From contig NZ_CP187232.1 of NCBI RefSeq assembly GCF_049674955.1, positions 8,370,001-8,434,000 of the forward strand: a stretch of DNA of 64,000 nt. Direction: 5' to 3'. This DNA comes from Sphaerisporangium viridialbum. Lineage in GTDB: Bacteria > Actinomycetota > Actinomycetes > Streptosporangiales > Streptosporangiaceae. Position 1 is the stretch's first letter; each line of letters starts with the position of its first letter. Both the position numbers and the translations under genes were made by a program. Shown one piece after another: positions 54,569-63,829 of the stretch. The notes beneath the pieces were generated by a model. The model worked only from the letters and a program-made list of their open reading frames with translations. It did no database searches and was not told the origin of the DNA.

Positions 54569-54675
54569 ATGCACGCATCTCGCCTCATTTCGATCTCGCT
54601 GCTCCTGCAGACGCGCGGCCGCATGACCGCCCAGGCCCTCGCCGAGCGGCTCGAGGTCTCGGTCCGGCAGCCGCG
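54569..54675 (+). pseudogene. N-terminal stub of a YafY/WYL-type HTH regulator
   Basis: ATG 54569 encodes MHASRLISISLLLQTRGRMT, AQALAERLEVSVR, the typical HTH_11 opening of WYL-domain regulators. Homology stops before the conserved T(I/V)xRD that should follow, so only the N-terminal third of the HTH remains. Divergent from the fragment at 54522, preserving the usual pairing of these two genes. Confidence 0.55.
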
Positions 54676-55276
54676 ATGTGCCAGAGGCGGTGGGCTTGTT
54701 GGGGCGCGGTGACGGCCTGGACGATGTGGGCGAAGCGCTGGGCAGCCTCGTCGTGGACGTCGCACCTGACGATGACCGGTCGGCCCGCGCGGTCGCGCAG
54801 GGCCCGGGAGATGGCGGCGGGTGCGCCGATCGAGATACCGAGCAGTCCCCAGCCACTGATCGCCAGGCCGGTGAGGCGTCCCAGCCGAGCACCTAAGGCT
54901 TGCCGTCGGGGTCGGTGTTCACCCGCACCTCGTAGCCCACGGGATTCACCGCGACGGCCGCCACCCAGACGAGCAGGTCGCGCGCGGCCCCGGCTCGAGA
55001 TTGCCGTCCACCAGGCTCTCGGTGTCGTACCCGGGCCGGTTCTGCCGGTACGCGACGGCGCGTATTCTGCTGGCATTTGCACTTATCGGAAATCTCCCTC
55101 ATCGTCAGCTCGGAAGACGGGCTGATCCCCGCCGGTCTGAGTCGAACCGATAAGCGGCCCGGCGCATTTCCGCGCCATCCTCTCTGAGTGACAGTCTTCT
55201 CACTATCTGCTGCCACCAAGCGGTTGTGCTTGGTAGTGTCGGCGGTTCACGGCGTCGAAGATCCAGGGAGACCTCG
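54676..55276. other. 600-bp stretch of gene debris upstream of the PLD operon
   Basis: Short open frames occur on both strands (for example GRPVIVRCDVHDEAAQRFAH and DLLVWVAAVAVNPVGYEVRV on the minus strand) but I cannot assign them. The promoter of the operon starting at 55277 must lie at its right end. Confidence 0.4.
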
Positions 55277-56749
55277 ATGCACACGGCGCAGGGGCCCGCG
55301 TGGAGCATCAGTGGGCTCGACGTCGCTGCGGGCAGGTATCCGCTGTCGATCGAGCGGCATGTGATGCGGATGGCCGACCTGCTGGTGCCGGGTGTGACGA
55401 CGGTGACGCCGCACGCCCGCTACTACAGCCTGCACGCCCTCGCCGCCATCGAGGCGGAGCGTCGCCCCCTGTCCGCCCAGCGGGCGCAGGACATATTGCG
55501 CCGTTGTGAAGTCGTCATGGCAGCGGTGTCGTACGCGCATGACCACGGCGAGACCGGGCTGCCGCGGGCGCACGGCCTCGATGCCCTCGCAGCCCGGTTG
55601 CAGGTCGGCGAAGTGGTCATGGCCGAGGCGGCGCAACCCATCAAAGGCGGCTACGTGCGCAACGCGTGGGGCTTTTGGAGTCCGTACGCGGCCTCAGAGG
55701 TCTCCCTCGGCATCCTCGCACCCGCGAGCATGCCGGTCCCGGGCCCCGCGTGCGCGGCCGAGCAGGTGGCCGCCGGACTAGACGGCATCCTTGAGCTGGC
55801 GGCCCGCTCGCGACTCAGCGTGGACGACCTACGCGACTATCCGCACCTTTGCGTATGTGCCGGCGCTCGGGCGGCCGACGGAGTATGGCTGGCGAGGCTA
55901 CTCTGCCGGTCCGACGACCAGTCCACGGAAGCCGCCGCGCTGAGTCGGCGAAACACGATCCGACTGCTCGCCCGGGTGATGCAGACGCACGAGATCGGCG
56001 ACGTCACCAACGACGTCAGGCCAGTGATCGCGTACGGAGACTTCCTGACGAGTGACCCCGTCACCGCCCCTTTGGACACGGCGCCGGTCTGGCGCGGGGT
56101 GGTGCTACGCAACTACGCGGTGGGCGCTTGGCGACGGCTGTGGTCGTGGCTGGTGTCCGAGGTCGTCGGCCTGATGCCTGCCGACGACCTCGCCGATCGG
56201 TTCGCCGACAGCATGCCGGAGGGGACCCTGGCCGCGTTCATGGATGGGCTGCCCTCCACCGTCACGCCGACCGGTGCCCCCGCCCCAGCGGAGGAACAGC
56301 TGCGGGCGAGCGACCTCCCTGTTGCGGTACGCGAGCTGGCGGTGCTGATCGTCAACACCCGGCGGGTTGAGGAGCTGTCCGGCAGAGTACGCGACGCCTT
56401 CCTCGGGCAACGCGGCGTCGAACTCGGCCCTCAGTGGATGGCGTGGCGGCTGGCCGAATCCCGGTCGGGCTCGTCGCGAGATTTCGCCTGGCGACTCACT
56501 CACGACCTGCTGACCCGTGCCCGGCGCGTGGCCCTATCGAAGGCCCGGCGCCGATCTGACGGGACGCTGTGGTTGCCCACCCGGCTGCAAGAACGTGACG
56601 GGCTCCTTTACCGGACCAGCCAGGAAGGACGCGGCGACGTGGGCCTGCGGTTGGCACAGCTCACCTCCGTGCTGGCCGGCGCGGGGGTGCTCGAACTGAC
56701 CGACGGGACTTGGCGGGTGACCGCCGCTGGGCAGGTGCTTCTTGACTGA
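55277..56749 (+). CDS. Unrecognised protein, first gene of PLD two-gene operon
   Basis: 490 residues from ATG 55277, chosen for AGGGAG 6 bases upstream. I do not recognise the family with confidence. The N-terminus (LSIERHVMRMADLLVPGVTT, then TPHARYYSLHALAAIEA) resembles the LLFPG..TRARY opening of DUF6361-like proteins found in defence islands; that likeness is by eye only. The rest is mostly helical, and the C-terminus (LRLAQLTSVLAGAGVLELT, then WRVTAAGQVLL) looks like a small winged-helix end. No signal peptide or membrane segment. Overlaps the PLD-like gene by 8 bases, so the two are translationally coupled and probably act together. Confidence 0.7.
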   Translation: MHTAQGPAWSISGLDVAAGRYPLSIERHVMRMADLLVPGVTTVTPHARYYSLHALAAIEAERRPLSAQRAQDILRRCEVVMAAVSYAHDHGETGLPRAHGLDALAARLQVGEVVMAEAAQPIKGGYVRNAWGFWSPYAASEVSLGILAPASMPVPGPACAAEQVAAGLDGILELAARSRLSVDDLRDYPHLCVCAGARAADGVWLARLLCRSDDQSTEAAALSRRNTIRLLARVMQTHEIGDVTNDVRPVIAYGDFLTSDPVTAPLDTAPVWRGVVLRNYAVGAWRRLWSWLVSEVVGLMPADDLADRFADSMPEGTLAAFMDGLPSTVTPTGAPAPAEEQLRASDLPVAVRELAVLIVNTRRVEELSGRVRDAFLGQRGVELGPQWMAWRLAESRSGSSRDFAWRLTHDLLTRARRVALSKARRRSDGTLWLPTRLQERDGLLYRTSQEGRGDVGLRLAQLTSVLAGAGVLELTDGTWRVTAAGQVLLD

Positions 56750-59369
56750 GCCGCTGGTGGACCTCGAACTCGCCTCTCCGCTGACGTTGCTGATGGAGGA
56801 AGAACAGCACGGGGATCGGCAGGCCGAGGAGGCCTTGTTTCTCAGCTTCACCACTGATCTCGGCTTCTTTGAGACGGTCGTGCTGGGTGTCGCCCAGGCG
56901 TGCGGGGCACGGGTGAGCCTGGTCGGCGACGCCGCGATGAGCGTGATAGACCCGCGTGCCGTGCGCCGCGCCGGACGCGCCTACCTGCCTGGCCAGGCCG
57001 TGTGCGATGGAGCCTTTCATCCCAAGCTGGTGGCACTGGTGGGCAACAAGCGGGCAACCGTCGCCATCGGCTCCGGCAACGTCACACTCGCGGGCTGGCA
57101 GGCCAACGTGGAACTGTGGACTGTGTTACGAGCCGACCAGAGCCGCGTCCCCGGAGTGTTCGGCGATCTCGCGGTGTGGCTGTCCGGGCTGCCGGAGCGG
57201 GTCCGGTGTTCCTCGGGCGTGCCGGAGGCGCTACGACGGGTCGCCGGCGGTCTCGCGGCGTTGTGCGAGCGTGCGGAGGTCGTGCACCCGAACCTCCGGC
57301 TGGTGTCGTCCAGCGAACGGCCCATCATCGAACAGCTCCCCGCAGGCCCGGTCGAGGAACTGGCGGTGTGTGCGCCGTTCCACGATCCTGGCGCCGTCAC
57401 CCTGCGCCGCCTGGTCGAGCGAATGAGGCCGCGCCGGCTGGTCGTCAGTCTCCAGCCCGGCCGCACCGAACTCGACGGCCATGCGCTCGCCGACCTCACC
57501 GCCGAACTCGGCGCTGACGTCCACCTCGACGCCGAACCCCGCTACCGGCACGGCAAGCTCATCGAATGGGTCGTCGAGGGTCGCCGGTACGCGCTCACCG
57601 GGAGCCCCAACCTGTCGGCCGCCGCGCTGTCCACGTCCCTGGAGAACCGAGGCAATTGCGAACTCGGGCTCATCGCGCCGATCGATGCCTCACGCATACC
57701 CCGAGGGGCGATCGTACCCACCGCCGATCTGCTCCCCTTGAAGTTCTCGATCCGCTCGCGGCCGGAACGGAGGGGGCCGCTCCTGCTCGGAGCGACCCGG
57801 GTCGGACAGGGCCTGCACGTCATGTTCGCGCGCATGCTACGCACCGGGGGATACCTGGAGTTGTCCGCCGCCACGTCACCTCCCGAGACGTGGGAGCGCG
57901 TCGGCGAGGTGCCGGCCGATGTCACCGAGATGCTGGTGACTTATCCCGTCGACGGCGGCAGCCGGGTCCGGCTGGTCACTGTCGTGAACGGCCAAGTGCG
58001 CCACAGCAACATCGTCTTCGCCGTCGATCCCCTCCGCGCGCAGCACCGGAGCGGCCTCACGCGGACCTCGGCCCCGACGACCCAGCCCGGCCAGCTGTTC
58101 AACGACGAGCGCCTGGCCGACAAGTTTCTCGCCGACCTCAATATTCTCGCCACCTCGCTGACCCAGCCCCCCACCCCGGTGACGCCAGCCGCGGCGTCGA
58201 CCGACACGGCGCGAGTCGAGGGCGTCACTGATCGTTCCGGCGGCGGGTGGGCAGCTTATCTGGACGAGTGCGCTGGACGCCTCGGGGTGCCGCTGCTGCG
58301 TTTCGCCCTCGGCCTGCCCACCCTTCCGGCCGAGCAAGAAGGCCCCAATGAGGAGTTGCTGCCGGTGTTCTGGGACGAGCAGTTCGCGGACGACGCCGAC
58401 GCCGGACTCGACAACGACGACCCCGGGACCATGGCCGACCAGCCCGCAACCGTCACTGCCCCTCCCGACCTGCGTACCAGCGACGCCGCTACACGCCGCC
58501 GCTACCAGCGCTGGGCCGACCGGCTCACACGGGTCACGCCGAGGCTGGAACTGCCGGAGCGGATGCTCGTTACTAGACTCCTTCTTTGGACGGCGGCGGC
58601 TGGCGCCTGGGACCACGACGACCACGCCTGGCTCGACTTCTTGGCGGACGCCGTAAGCGAACTGGGCTCCGGTACGCCGCCCGCCGACGTAGAACCACAG
58701 GTGGCCAGCTTGGCAGCGGTCGGCCTCGCGGTGCTTAGCGCTCACGCGCCCCGCCACGTCAGCACCGCCACGACGGTCGCCTTCACCAGAGCCGCCGCTG
58801 TGGTGGACCACCTTCTCCCCGCTGCCGAACCGGAGTACGTCGAGCAGTACAGCGACCTGCTGCGGGACGCGTTCGGCCCGGCGCTGAGTCCGTACGCGGT
58901 CCAAAGGCTCGCCGCCGAGATCGTCCAGGCCGACCCGCTCACCGACGCACTGCGCACGCTGGCGGAGCAGGGCCGCGAGGTGCACCGGCACAGAGAACGC
59001 CTGCTGCACGTCACCGGCACCTTCGGCAACGCACGACTCGTCGCGCTACAGGCCGTCGCGGCCGCCCAAGCCGCCAGCATCGTCGGAGCTTGGGCCACCT
59101 CCTCCAACGGCACCTGGGCGCTGGTTGTGTGGCGTCGGCCGGACCTCTTCACCATCGACGCCGGTCCGCCTACCCTGTGGCGTCACTACCGGCTCACCGG
59201 TCTTCGTGATCCACGCAGCCTCGCCGCCCAGCGGAGCTTCGACGGCGTCCGGCCTCTCCCGCACGGTCCGCTCCTGAAGCCGTTTCCCGAAGCACACGCG
59301 GTGTTGGCGGACCTGGGCTTACCTTCCGACCCTCGGCCTCCTGTCGACTGCACTCCTTGGCCGGGCTGA
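56742..59369 (+). CDS. Phospholipase-D superfamily (double HKD motif) protein, putative nuclease
   Basis: 875 residues from TTG 56742. Two HKD half-sites in the first third: HPK at 93-95 with GSGN at 110-113 (FHPKLVALVGNKRATVAIGS), and HGK at 270-272 with GSPN at 287-290 (GKLIEWVVEGRRYALTGSPN). One pair of such half-sites forms one PLD active site, which in stand-alone bacterial proteins often cleaves DNA or other phosphodiesters. Residues 300-875 are a large helical region I cannot assign. No signal sequence, so it acts in the cytoplasm. Coupled to the 490-aa gene, located in an island margin; a defence or mobile-element-exclusion role is plausible but unproven. Confidence 0.75.
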   Translation: MTEPLVDLELASPLTLLMEEEQHGDRQAEEALFLSFTTDLGFFETVVLGVAQACGARVSLVGDAAMSVIDPRAVRRAGRAYLPGQAVCDGAFHPKLVALVGNKRATVAIGSGNVTLAGWQANVELWTVLRADQSRVPGVFGDLAVWLSGLPERVRCSSGVPEALRRVAGGLAALCERAEVVHPNLRLVSSSERPIIEQLPAGPVEELAVCAPFHDPGAVTLRRLVERMRPRRLVVSLQPGRTELDGHALADLTAELGADVHLDAEPRYRHGKLIEWVVEGRRYALTGSPNLSAAALSTSLENRGNCELGLIAPIDASRIPRGAIVPTADLLPLKFSIRSRPERRGPLLLGATRVGQGLHVMFARMLRTGGYLELSAATSPPETWERVGEVPADVTEMLVTYPVDGGSRVRLVTVVNGQVRHSNIVFAVDPLRAQHRSGLTRTSAPTTQPGQLFNDERLADKFLADLNILATSLTQPPTPVTPAAASTDTARVEGVTDRSGGGWAAYLDECAGRLGVPLLRFALGLPTLPAEQEGPNEELLPVFWDEQFADDADAGLDNDDPGTMADQPATVTAPPDLRTSDAATRRRYQRWADRLTRVTPRLELPERMLVTRLLLWTAAAGAWDHDDHAWLDFLADAVSELGSGTPPADVEPQVASLAAVGLAVLSAHAPRHVSTATTVAFTRAAAVVDHLLPAAEPEYVEQYSDLLRDAFGPALSPYAVQRLAAEIVQADPLTDALRTLAEQGREVHRHRERLLHVTGTFGNARLVALQAVAAAQAASIVGAWATSSNGTWALVVWRRPDLFTIDAGPPTLWRHYRLTGLRDPRSLAAQRSFDGVRPLPHGPLLKPFPEAHAVLADLGLPSDPRPPVDCTPWPG

Positions 59370-59446
59370 ACGCTAACTGATCAGCGCATCTTGCCTGGCA
59401 GGCGCCTCACCGTCTACGTTGCCACTCGCTGCTGCCACCCATGCGC

Positions 59447-60229
59447 GCCTGTACTACATTCGTAGATTCGGTGGGAGCGGATCGCCGCGTCGGCGGTAGT
59501 GGCTGATCAGGGCACGCGTCTGGTGAAGCCGCCGGAAGTCTGACCAAGCCAGAACATGATCGATGGCGGTGGCTGCGGGGATGAACAGCCGGGCCAGCAC
59601 GCGGCGGATCTCGGCGAGGGAGAGCCGCAGGAGCCTCAGCGTGGTGACGCCCCCAGGAGCGGAACGTCTTTTCCCTGGTCAACGGCGGCCTCGTCAGCGT
59701 TGGTGGGCAAGGTGGCGCGCATGACGGCCAGGAACGCCAGCGCGAGCATGGCGATGGTGACGTGCCGGTGCCAGGGCGTCCACTTGCGTACTTGGTACTG
59801 GGTCAGGCCGAGCAGGTCTTTGCCGTGCTCGTTGTTCTCTTCGACCTTCCAGCGCATTCCGGCCGCGTCGATCAGTTCGGTGACCGCGGTGCCGGCCGGG
59901 GCGTGGGCCAAGAAGAACTCCACCTCGGACGGGGCGTTGACCGAACGGCGGATCAGCAGCGTCTGGCCGTATCCGGGCGCGGGCGCCTGCCCGTCCACGG
60001 CGACAGCGAGAGCCGTCCAGTCGTAGACGCGCTCGCCTTTGGTGCCGTTGCCGCATGAGCGGCGCTCCCAGATCTGCGGGGTGCCGCGGGTCAGCAGCCG
60101 ATCCAGCAGGTGCTCGACCGGCCCGACCCCGCCCGGCAGGGCGACCAGGGGCAGATCGACGGGTACCGCCATGACGTAGCCGATCGCGTGCTCATGGCAG
60201 AAAGCGCGCAGGCCCGGGTCGCGGCCATG
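59447..60229 (-). mobile_element. 3' half of an IS701-type element with transposase C-terminus
   Basis: On the minus strand homology begins at about 60229 with GRDPGLRAFCHEHAIGYVMA, continues VPVDLPLV, GTPQIWERRSCGNGTKGERV, EVEFFLAHAPAGTAVTELID, MRWKVEENNEHGKDLLGLTQ and WHRHVTIAMLALAFLAVMRA. After a frameshift near 59660 it gives LRLLRLSLAEIRRVLARLFI and HYRRRGDPLPPNLRM, ending at 59453. CCTGTACTACATTC (59447-59460) is the inverted terminal repeat matching 11370-11383. The N-terminal half is absent here and lies at 10702-11383; the two halves meet with only about three codons missing. Confidence 0.8.
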
Positions 60230-60358
60230 GCCTGCAGCGCCTTCACCCGCGACACCTACATCACCGTCTTCCCCGAGGTCGCCGCAGCCGCAGCCGAATC
60301 CACCGCCGCCCTGCTCCCCCACACCGCCCGACCGACCAATCAGGGCAGGCGGCCATGA
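60229..60358 (+). pseudogene. C-terminal tail of a tyrosine-type integrase
   Basis: In frame to a TGA at 60356-60358 the plus strand reads SAFTRDTYITVFPEVAAAAA, ESTAALLPH. This is the C-terminal end of actinobacterial phage-type integrases, where (T)xDTYxxVLPE with the catalytic Tyr is followed by an Ala-rich helix. Everything upstream has been replaced by the IS701 fragment. Its position about 1 kb from the tRNA repeat suits the integrase of the element that used this site. Confidence 0.65.
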
Positions 60359-60588
60359 CCGCTACCCCCGACGTCTACGAGTTTCAGGACGCGGTCCAAG
60401 ACGTACTCACCATCGGCGCCAGCCTCGTCGAACACGACGACGCCACCCTGTCTCTCGCCTTCCTGCACGCCGGAGCCGAACACCAATGCGCCACCGCCAA
60501 CCTCCCCGACGACCACGAAGCACATGGCACGCCAGGCCGCCGTCCAGATCGCCCACACGGTCACGATCCCCCCACACGATCGCGATGA
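60355..60588 (+). CDS. Small hypothetical protein after the integrase tail, probably frameshifted
   Basis: ATG 60355 overlaps the integrase stop (ATGA). The 77-residue product starts MTATPDVYEFQDAVQDVLTI, GASLVEHDDATLSLAFLHAG. Near 60518 the coding character moves to another frame (MARQAAVQIAHTVTIPPHDR, DDPLINAVIDVLATHPAEVH), so a longer original protein of about 98 residues seems to have been broken. No family recognised. Confidence 0.4.
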   Translation: MTATPDVYEFQDAVQDVLTIGASLVEHDDATLSLAFLHAGAEHQCATANLPDDHEAHGTPGRRPDRPHGHDPPTRSR

Positions 60589-60648
60589 CCCGCTCATCAA
60601 TGCCGTCATCGACGTGCTCGCCACCCACCCGGCAGAGGTTCACGCGTC

Positions 60649-61008
60649 ATGCGCGCCGCCGCCCAGCACCTCACCCAACAACCGCAGGCGACCGGCCAAA
60701 CCACGGCGCACGTCAACGCCATCATCCAGCTCCACACCGGGATGACCAAGATCGACCTGCTCCGCCGGCTCGCCCAACATGGCACGGTCGGCCAACTCGC
60801 CGCCGAACACCTCCACACCGCCGCCCAGCATCTCAGGCACACCGAAACCCAGCTCCGCCAAACCATCCGGCAAGCGATCAGCGACCTCACCCAGGCCAGC
60901 GCCTACCTTGACCTCACCGCCCGGTCAACGACGCGGGAATCCTGCAACGCAACGGCCAACGGGTGGATCAGCTCGCCACTCGCCTCGGCGACGCCCACAC
61001 CCGGCTGA
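60649..61008 (+). CDS. Small hypothetical helical protein, probably frameshifted
   Basis: 119 residues: MRAAAQHLTQQPQATGQTTA, then a strongly helical stretch LLRRLAQHGTVGQLAAEHLH. Around 60925 coding character passes to the next frame (VNDAGILQRNGQRVDQLATR, LGDAHTRLSAALALATSLLS) running to a TAA at 61071, so the original gene likely ended there. No family recognised; with the preceding small gene it forms the module between integrase and attachment site. Confidence 0.4.
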   Translation: MRAAAQHLTQQPQATGQTTAHVNAIIQLHTGMTKIDLLRRLAQHGTVGQLAAEHLHTAAQHLRHTETQLRQTIRQAISDLTQASAYLDLTARSTTRESCNATANGWISSPLASATPTPG

Positions 61009-61318
61009 GCGCAGCCCTCGCCCTGGCCACCAGCCTCCTGAGCACCCACCAACCCGGCGACGAAACAACCTAAGAACCCCGATCCTCCGACTGCTTGACT
61101 CCCGGCCACCAATAGGGCCGGGACTCATCGCTCTCCCATCGAAGAACCCAAACCCACCCGCCTCGAACCCGCACAGCCCGCCGATTACCGGCCGTCACGC
61201 CAACTGATCAGCCCTTGAACCCGGCGATTACTACACAGCGTGACCATTCAGGAAGATCAACGATCATGCGAAAGACCCGGTCGCGACCAAAGAGCCCACA
61301 ACGACCCCACACAGGGCC

Positions 61319-61416
61319 GGAAATGACTGTGGGCACCCCCCGTCAAGTGGAGGATGCCCAGGTCATCGGCCGGAGCCGTGGTGCGCCGCCAGGGACTCGA
61401 ACCCCGGACCCGCTGA
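61319..61416. repeat. Right 98-bp direct repeat (candidate attR)
   Basis: Identical over all 98 bases to 9925-10022. It runs from the anticodon-stem 3' strand of the intact tRNA-Lys (61416) through the tRNA 3' end (61379) to 60 bases beyond it. Intact tRNA on one side and displaced 3' fragment on the other is the standard result of site-specific integration. Confidence 0.85.
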
Positions 61417-61455
61417 TTAAGAGTCAGCTGCTCTAACCAACTGAGCTAGCGGCGC
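61379..61455 (-). tRNA. tRNA-Lys (anticodon CTT)
   Basis: Full cloverleaf on the minus strand: acceptor GCGCCGC (61455-61449) with GCGGCGC, D arm GCTCAGTTGGTTAGAGC, anticodon stem GCTGA/TCAGC with loop CTCTTAA, T arm CGGGG-TTCGAGT-CCCTG, discriminator A and encoded CCA. Anticodon CTT reads AAG. Its 3' end points into the island, and its 3' part is duplicated at 9985-10022. Confidence 0.97.
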
Positions 61456-61550
61456 AGCAAGCAGGACAAGATTAGCGCACCCTGTGGACCACTTCGCACC
61501 GATCGAGCACGCTAGGCTAGAACAACATTCGGGTTAACACGGGAGCGCCG

Positions 61551-62417
61551 ATGACGTCGTGGTTCACCTCGCCCGCCGACGCCGGGGAACGGCTCGCCGC
61601 CGTGGACTACCTCACCGACGACGGCATCGCCACGTCGGTCTTCCTGGCCGCCGCGCTCGGCAAGCCGCTGCTGGCCGAGGGGCCCGCCGGGGTGGGCAAG
61701 ACCCAGCTCGCCAAGGCCGTCGCCGAGGCGACCGGCGCCGAGCTGATCAGGCTCCAGTGTTACGAGGGGCTCGACGAGGCCCGCGCGCTCTACGAGTGGA
61801 ACTACAAGAAGCAGCTCCTGCGCATCCAGGCCGCAGGCGAGCAGGCGTGGGAGGAGACCCACGACGACATCTTCAGCGAGGAGTTCCTGCTGGAGCGCCC
61901 GCTGCTGAGGGCGATCAGGCGGACGACGCCCACGGTGCTGCTGATCGACGAGACCGACAAGGCGGACGTCGAGGTCGAGGGCCTGCTGCTGGAGATCCTT
62001 TCCGACTACCAGGTGACGATCCCCGAACTGGGCACGATCGCCGCGACGCGCAGGCCGTACGTCGTGCTGACCTCGAACGCGACGCGCGAGCTGTCCGAGG
62101 CGCTGAAGCGGCGCTGCCTGTATCTCCACCTGGACTACCCCTCACCCGAGCGCGAGCGCGACATCGTGCTCGCGCGGGTGCCGGGCATCGAGGCCGCCCT
62201 GGCCGAGCGGCTCGCCCGTACGGTCGCCACGCTGCGCGCGCTGGAGCTGAAGAAGTCCCCCTCGATCGCCGAGACCATCGACTGGGCCCACACGCTCCTC
62301 GCGCTCGGGCGTACCGACCTCGACGAGGCCACCACCGCCGGCACGCTGGGTGTGGTGCTGAAGCACGCCTCCGACCAGGCCCGGGCGGTCAAGGAGCTCG
62401 GCCTGCCGGCCCGGTGA
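61551..62417 (+). CDS. MoxR/CoxD-type AAA+ ATPase
   Basis: 288 residues from ATG 61551. Walker A EGPAGVGKTQLAKA near residue 43, Walker B PTVLLIDETDKAD, sensor 1 VVLTSNATRELSEALKRR including the arginine-finger region. Length and motif spacing fit the MoxR/CoxD group, which remodels or loads partner proteins and is typically paired with a VWA protein. The CoxE-like VWA gene follows after 26 bases, so the two form an operon. Ordinary chromosomal gene just outside the island. Confidence 0.9.
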   Translation: MTSWFTSPADAGERLAAVDYLTDDGIATSVFLAAALGKPLLAEGPAGVGKTQLAKAVAEATGAELIRLQCYEGLDEARALYEWNYKKQLLRIQAAGEQAWEETHDDIFSEEFLLERPLLRAIRRTTPTVLLIDETDKADVEVEGLLLEILSDYQVTIPELGTIAATRRPYVVLTSNATRELSEALKRRCLYLHLDYPSPERERDIVLARVPGIEAALAERLARTVATLRALELKKSPSIAETIDWAHTLLALGRTDLDEATTAGTLGVVLKHASDQARAVKELGLPAR

Positions 62418-62443
62418 CGACGACCAGCGGGAGGAGGCGGGCG

Positions 62444-63823
62444 ATGTCGCTGCTCGACAGGCATGTGGGGTTCGTGGACGCGCTGCGCCGCGCCGGGCTG
62501 CCGGTGTCACTGGCCGAGGGACTGGACGCCGCCCGCGCGCTCGAAGTGATCGACCTGACCGAGCGCGAGACGCTCCGCGAGGCGTACGCCGCCACGCTCG
62601 TCAAGCGTCCCGCGCACAGGCCCGGCTTCGACACGCTCTTCGACCTGTGGTTCCCGCCCGTGACCAGCGCCCTGAGCGTTCCACGCACGACGGGCCCGGG
62701 CGAGCCGGACCTCCAGCACGCGGAGGTCTCAGAACTTCGGGACCGGCTTGCCGAACTGCTGCTCGACGACGCGGGCCCCACGGGCGATCCCGCCTTCGGC
62801 GAGTTCGTACGGGCGATGGTCGAGCGGTTCGGCCGCCAGCCCGCCGGCGCCGGCCGCCAGAACTGGTTCTCCTACTCCGTGCTGCGCGCCCTCTCCCCCG
62901 GCACGCTGATGGCCAGGATGCTCAACGAGGTGCTGCTCGGCCAGGAACGTGGGGGTCTGGCGGAGAAGGTCGCCCGCCGCCGGCTGACCGACAACATCGC
63001 CGGGTTCGAGACCGCCGTGGCCTCGGACGTGCGCAGGAGGATCGCCGAGGACTCCGGCGTGGAGAAGATCGCGAGGTCGGTCGTGAAGCCGCCCGTCGAC
63101 CAGGTCGACTTCCTGCGGATCACCAAGGCCGACCTGGCGACGCTGCGCCGCGAGGTGCACCCGCTGGCGCGGCGCCTCGCCACCCGGCTGACGATCAGGC
63201 AGCGGCTGGGCCATCGGGGCCGGCTGGACTTCAGGCGCACGGTACGGGCCTCGCTGAGCACGGGCGGCGTCCCCATGGTCACCCACATGAGGCCGCGCCG
63301 CCCGCACAAGCCCGAGCTGGTGGTGCTGTGCGACGCCAGCGACTCGGTGTCCGCGTTCTCGCACTTCACCCTGCTGCTGACGTACGCGCTGCGCGAGCAG
63401 TTCGCCAAGGTGCGCGCGTTCGCCTTCGTGGACACGGTGGACGAGGTCACCCGGTTCTTCGCGCCGGGCACCGACGTCGTCGACGCGATCACCCGGATGA
63501 CGGAGGAGGCCGACATCACCCGCTTCGGCCGCAGCGACTACGGGCACTCGTTCGAGAGGTTCGCCGAGAAGTACGGCGAAGCGATCGGCCCGAAGACGTC
63601 CCTGCTGATCCTCGGGGACGCCCGCTCGAACTACCAGCCGCCCGCGCTCGCGACGTTGGGGCGCCTCGCCGGCGAGGCCAGGCACGCGTACTGGCTCAAC
63701 CCCGAGCCCCGCGCGCAGTGGGACACCGGAGACTCGATCGCGACCTCGTACGGAGGCGTGGTCGCGATGCACGAGTGCCGCAACGTCGCCCAGCTCGCCG
63801 CCTTCATCGAGGAGCTGGCCTAG
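62444..63823 (+). CDS. CoxE-like VWA-domain protein
   Basis: 459 residues from ATG 62444 with GGAGG upstream; the open frame before it is a shadow of the MoxR gene. N-terminal helical part (VDALRRAGLPVSLAEGLDAA) followed by a C-terminal von Willebrand A domain: ELVVLCDASDSVSAFSHFTL holds the metal-site DxSxS-like motif (DASDS), then FAFVDTVDEVTRFF and LLILGDARSNYQPP. Such proteins work with MoxR ATPases in maturation of enzyme complexes. The client is unknown. Confidence 0.9.
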   Translation: MSLLDRHVGFVDALRRAGLPVSLAEGLDAARALEVIDLTERETLREAYAATLVKRPAHRPGFDTLFDLWFPPVTSALSVPRTTGPGEPDLQHAEVSELRDRLAELLLDDAGPTGDPAFGEFVRAMVERFGRQPAGAGRQNWFSYSVLRALSPGTLMARMLNEVLLGQERGGLAEKVARRRLTDNIAGFETAVASDVRRRIAEDSGVEKIARSVVKPPVDQVDFLRITKADLATLRREVHPLARRLATRLTIRQRLGHRGRLDFRRTVRASLSTGGVPMVTHMRPRRPHKPELVVLCDASDSVSAFSHFTLLLTYALREQFAKVRAFAFVDTVDEVTRFFAPGTDVVDAITRMTEEADITRFGRSDYGHSFERFAEKYGEAIGPKTSLLILGDARSNYQPPALATLGRLAGEARHAYWLNPEPRAQWDTGDSIATSYGGVVAMHECRNVAQLAAFIEELA

Positions 63824-63829
63824 CGGCCG

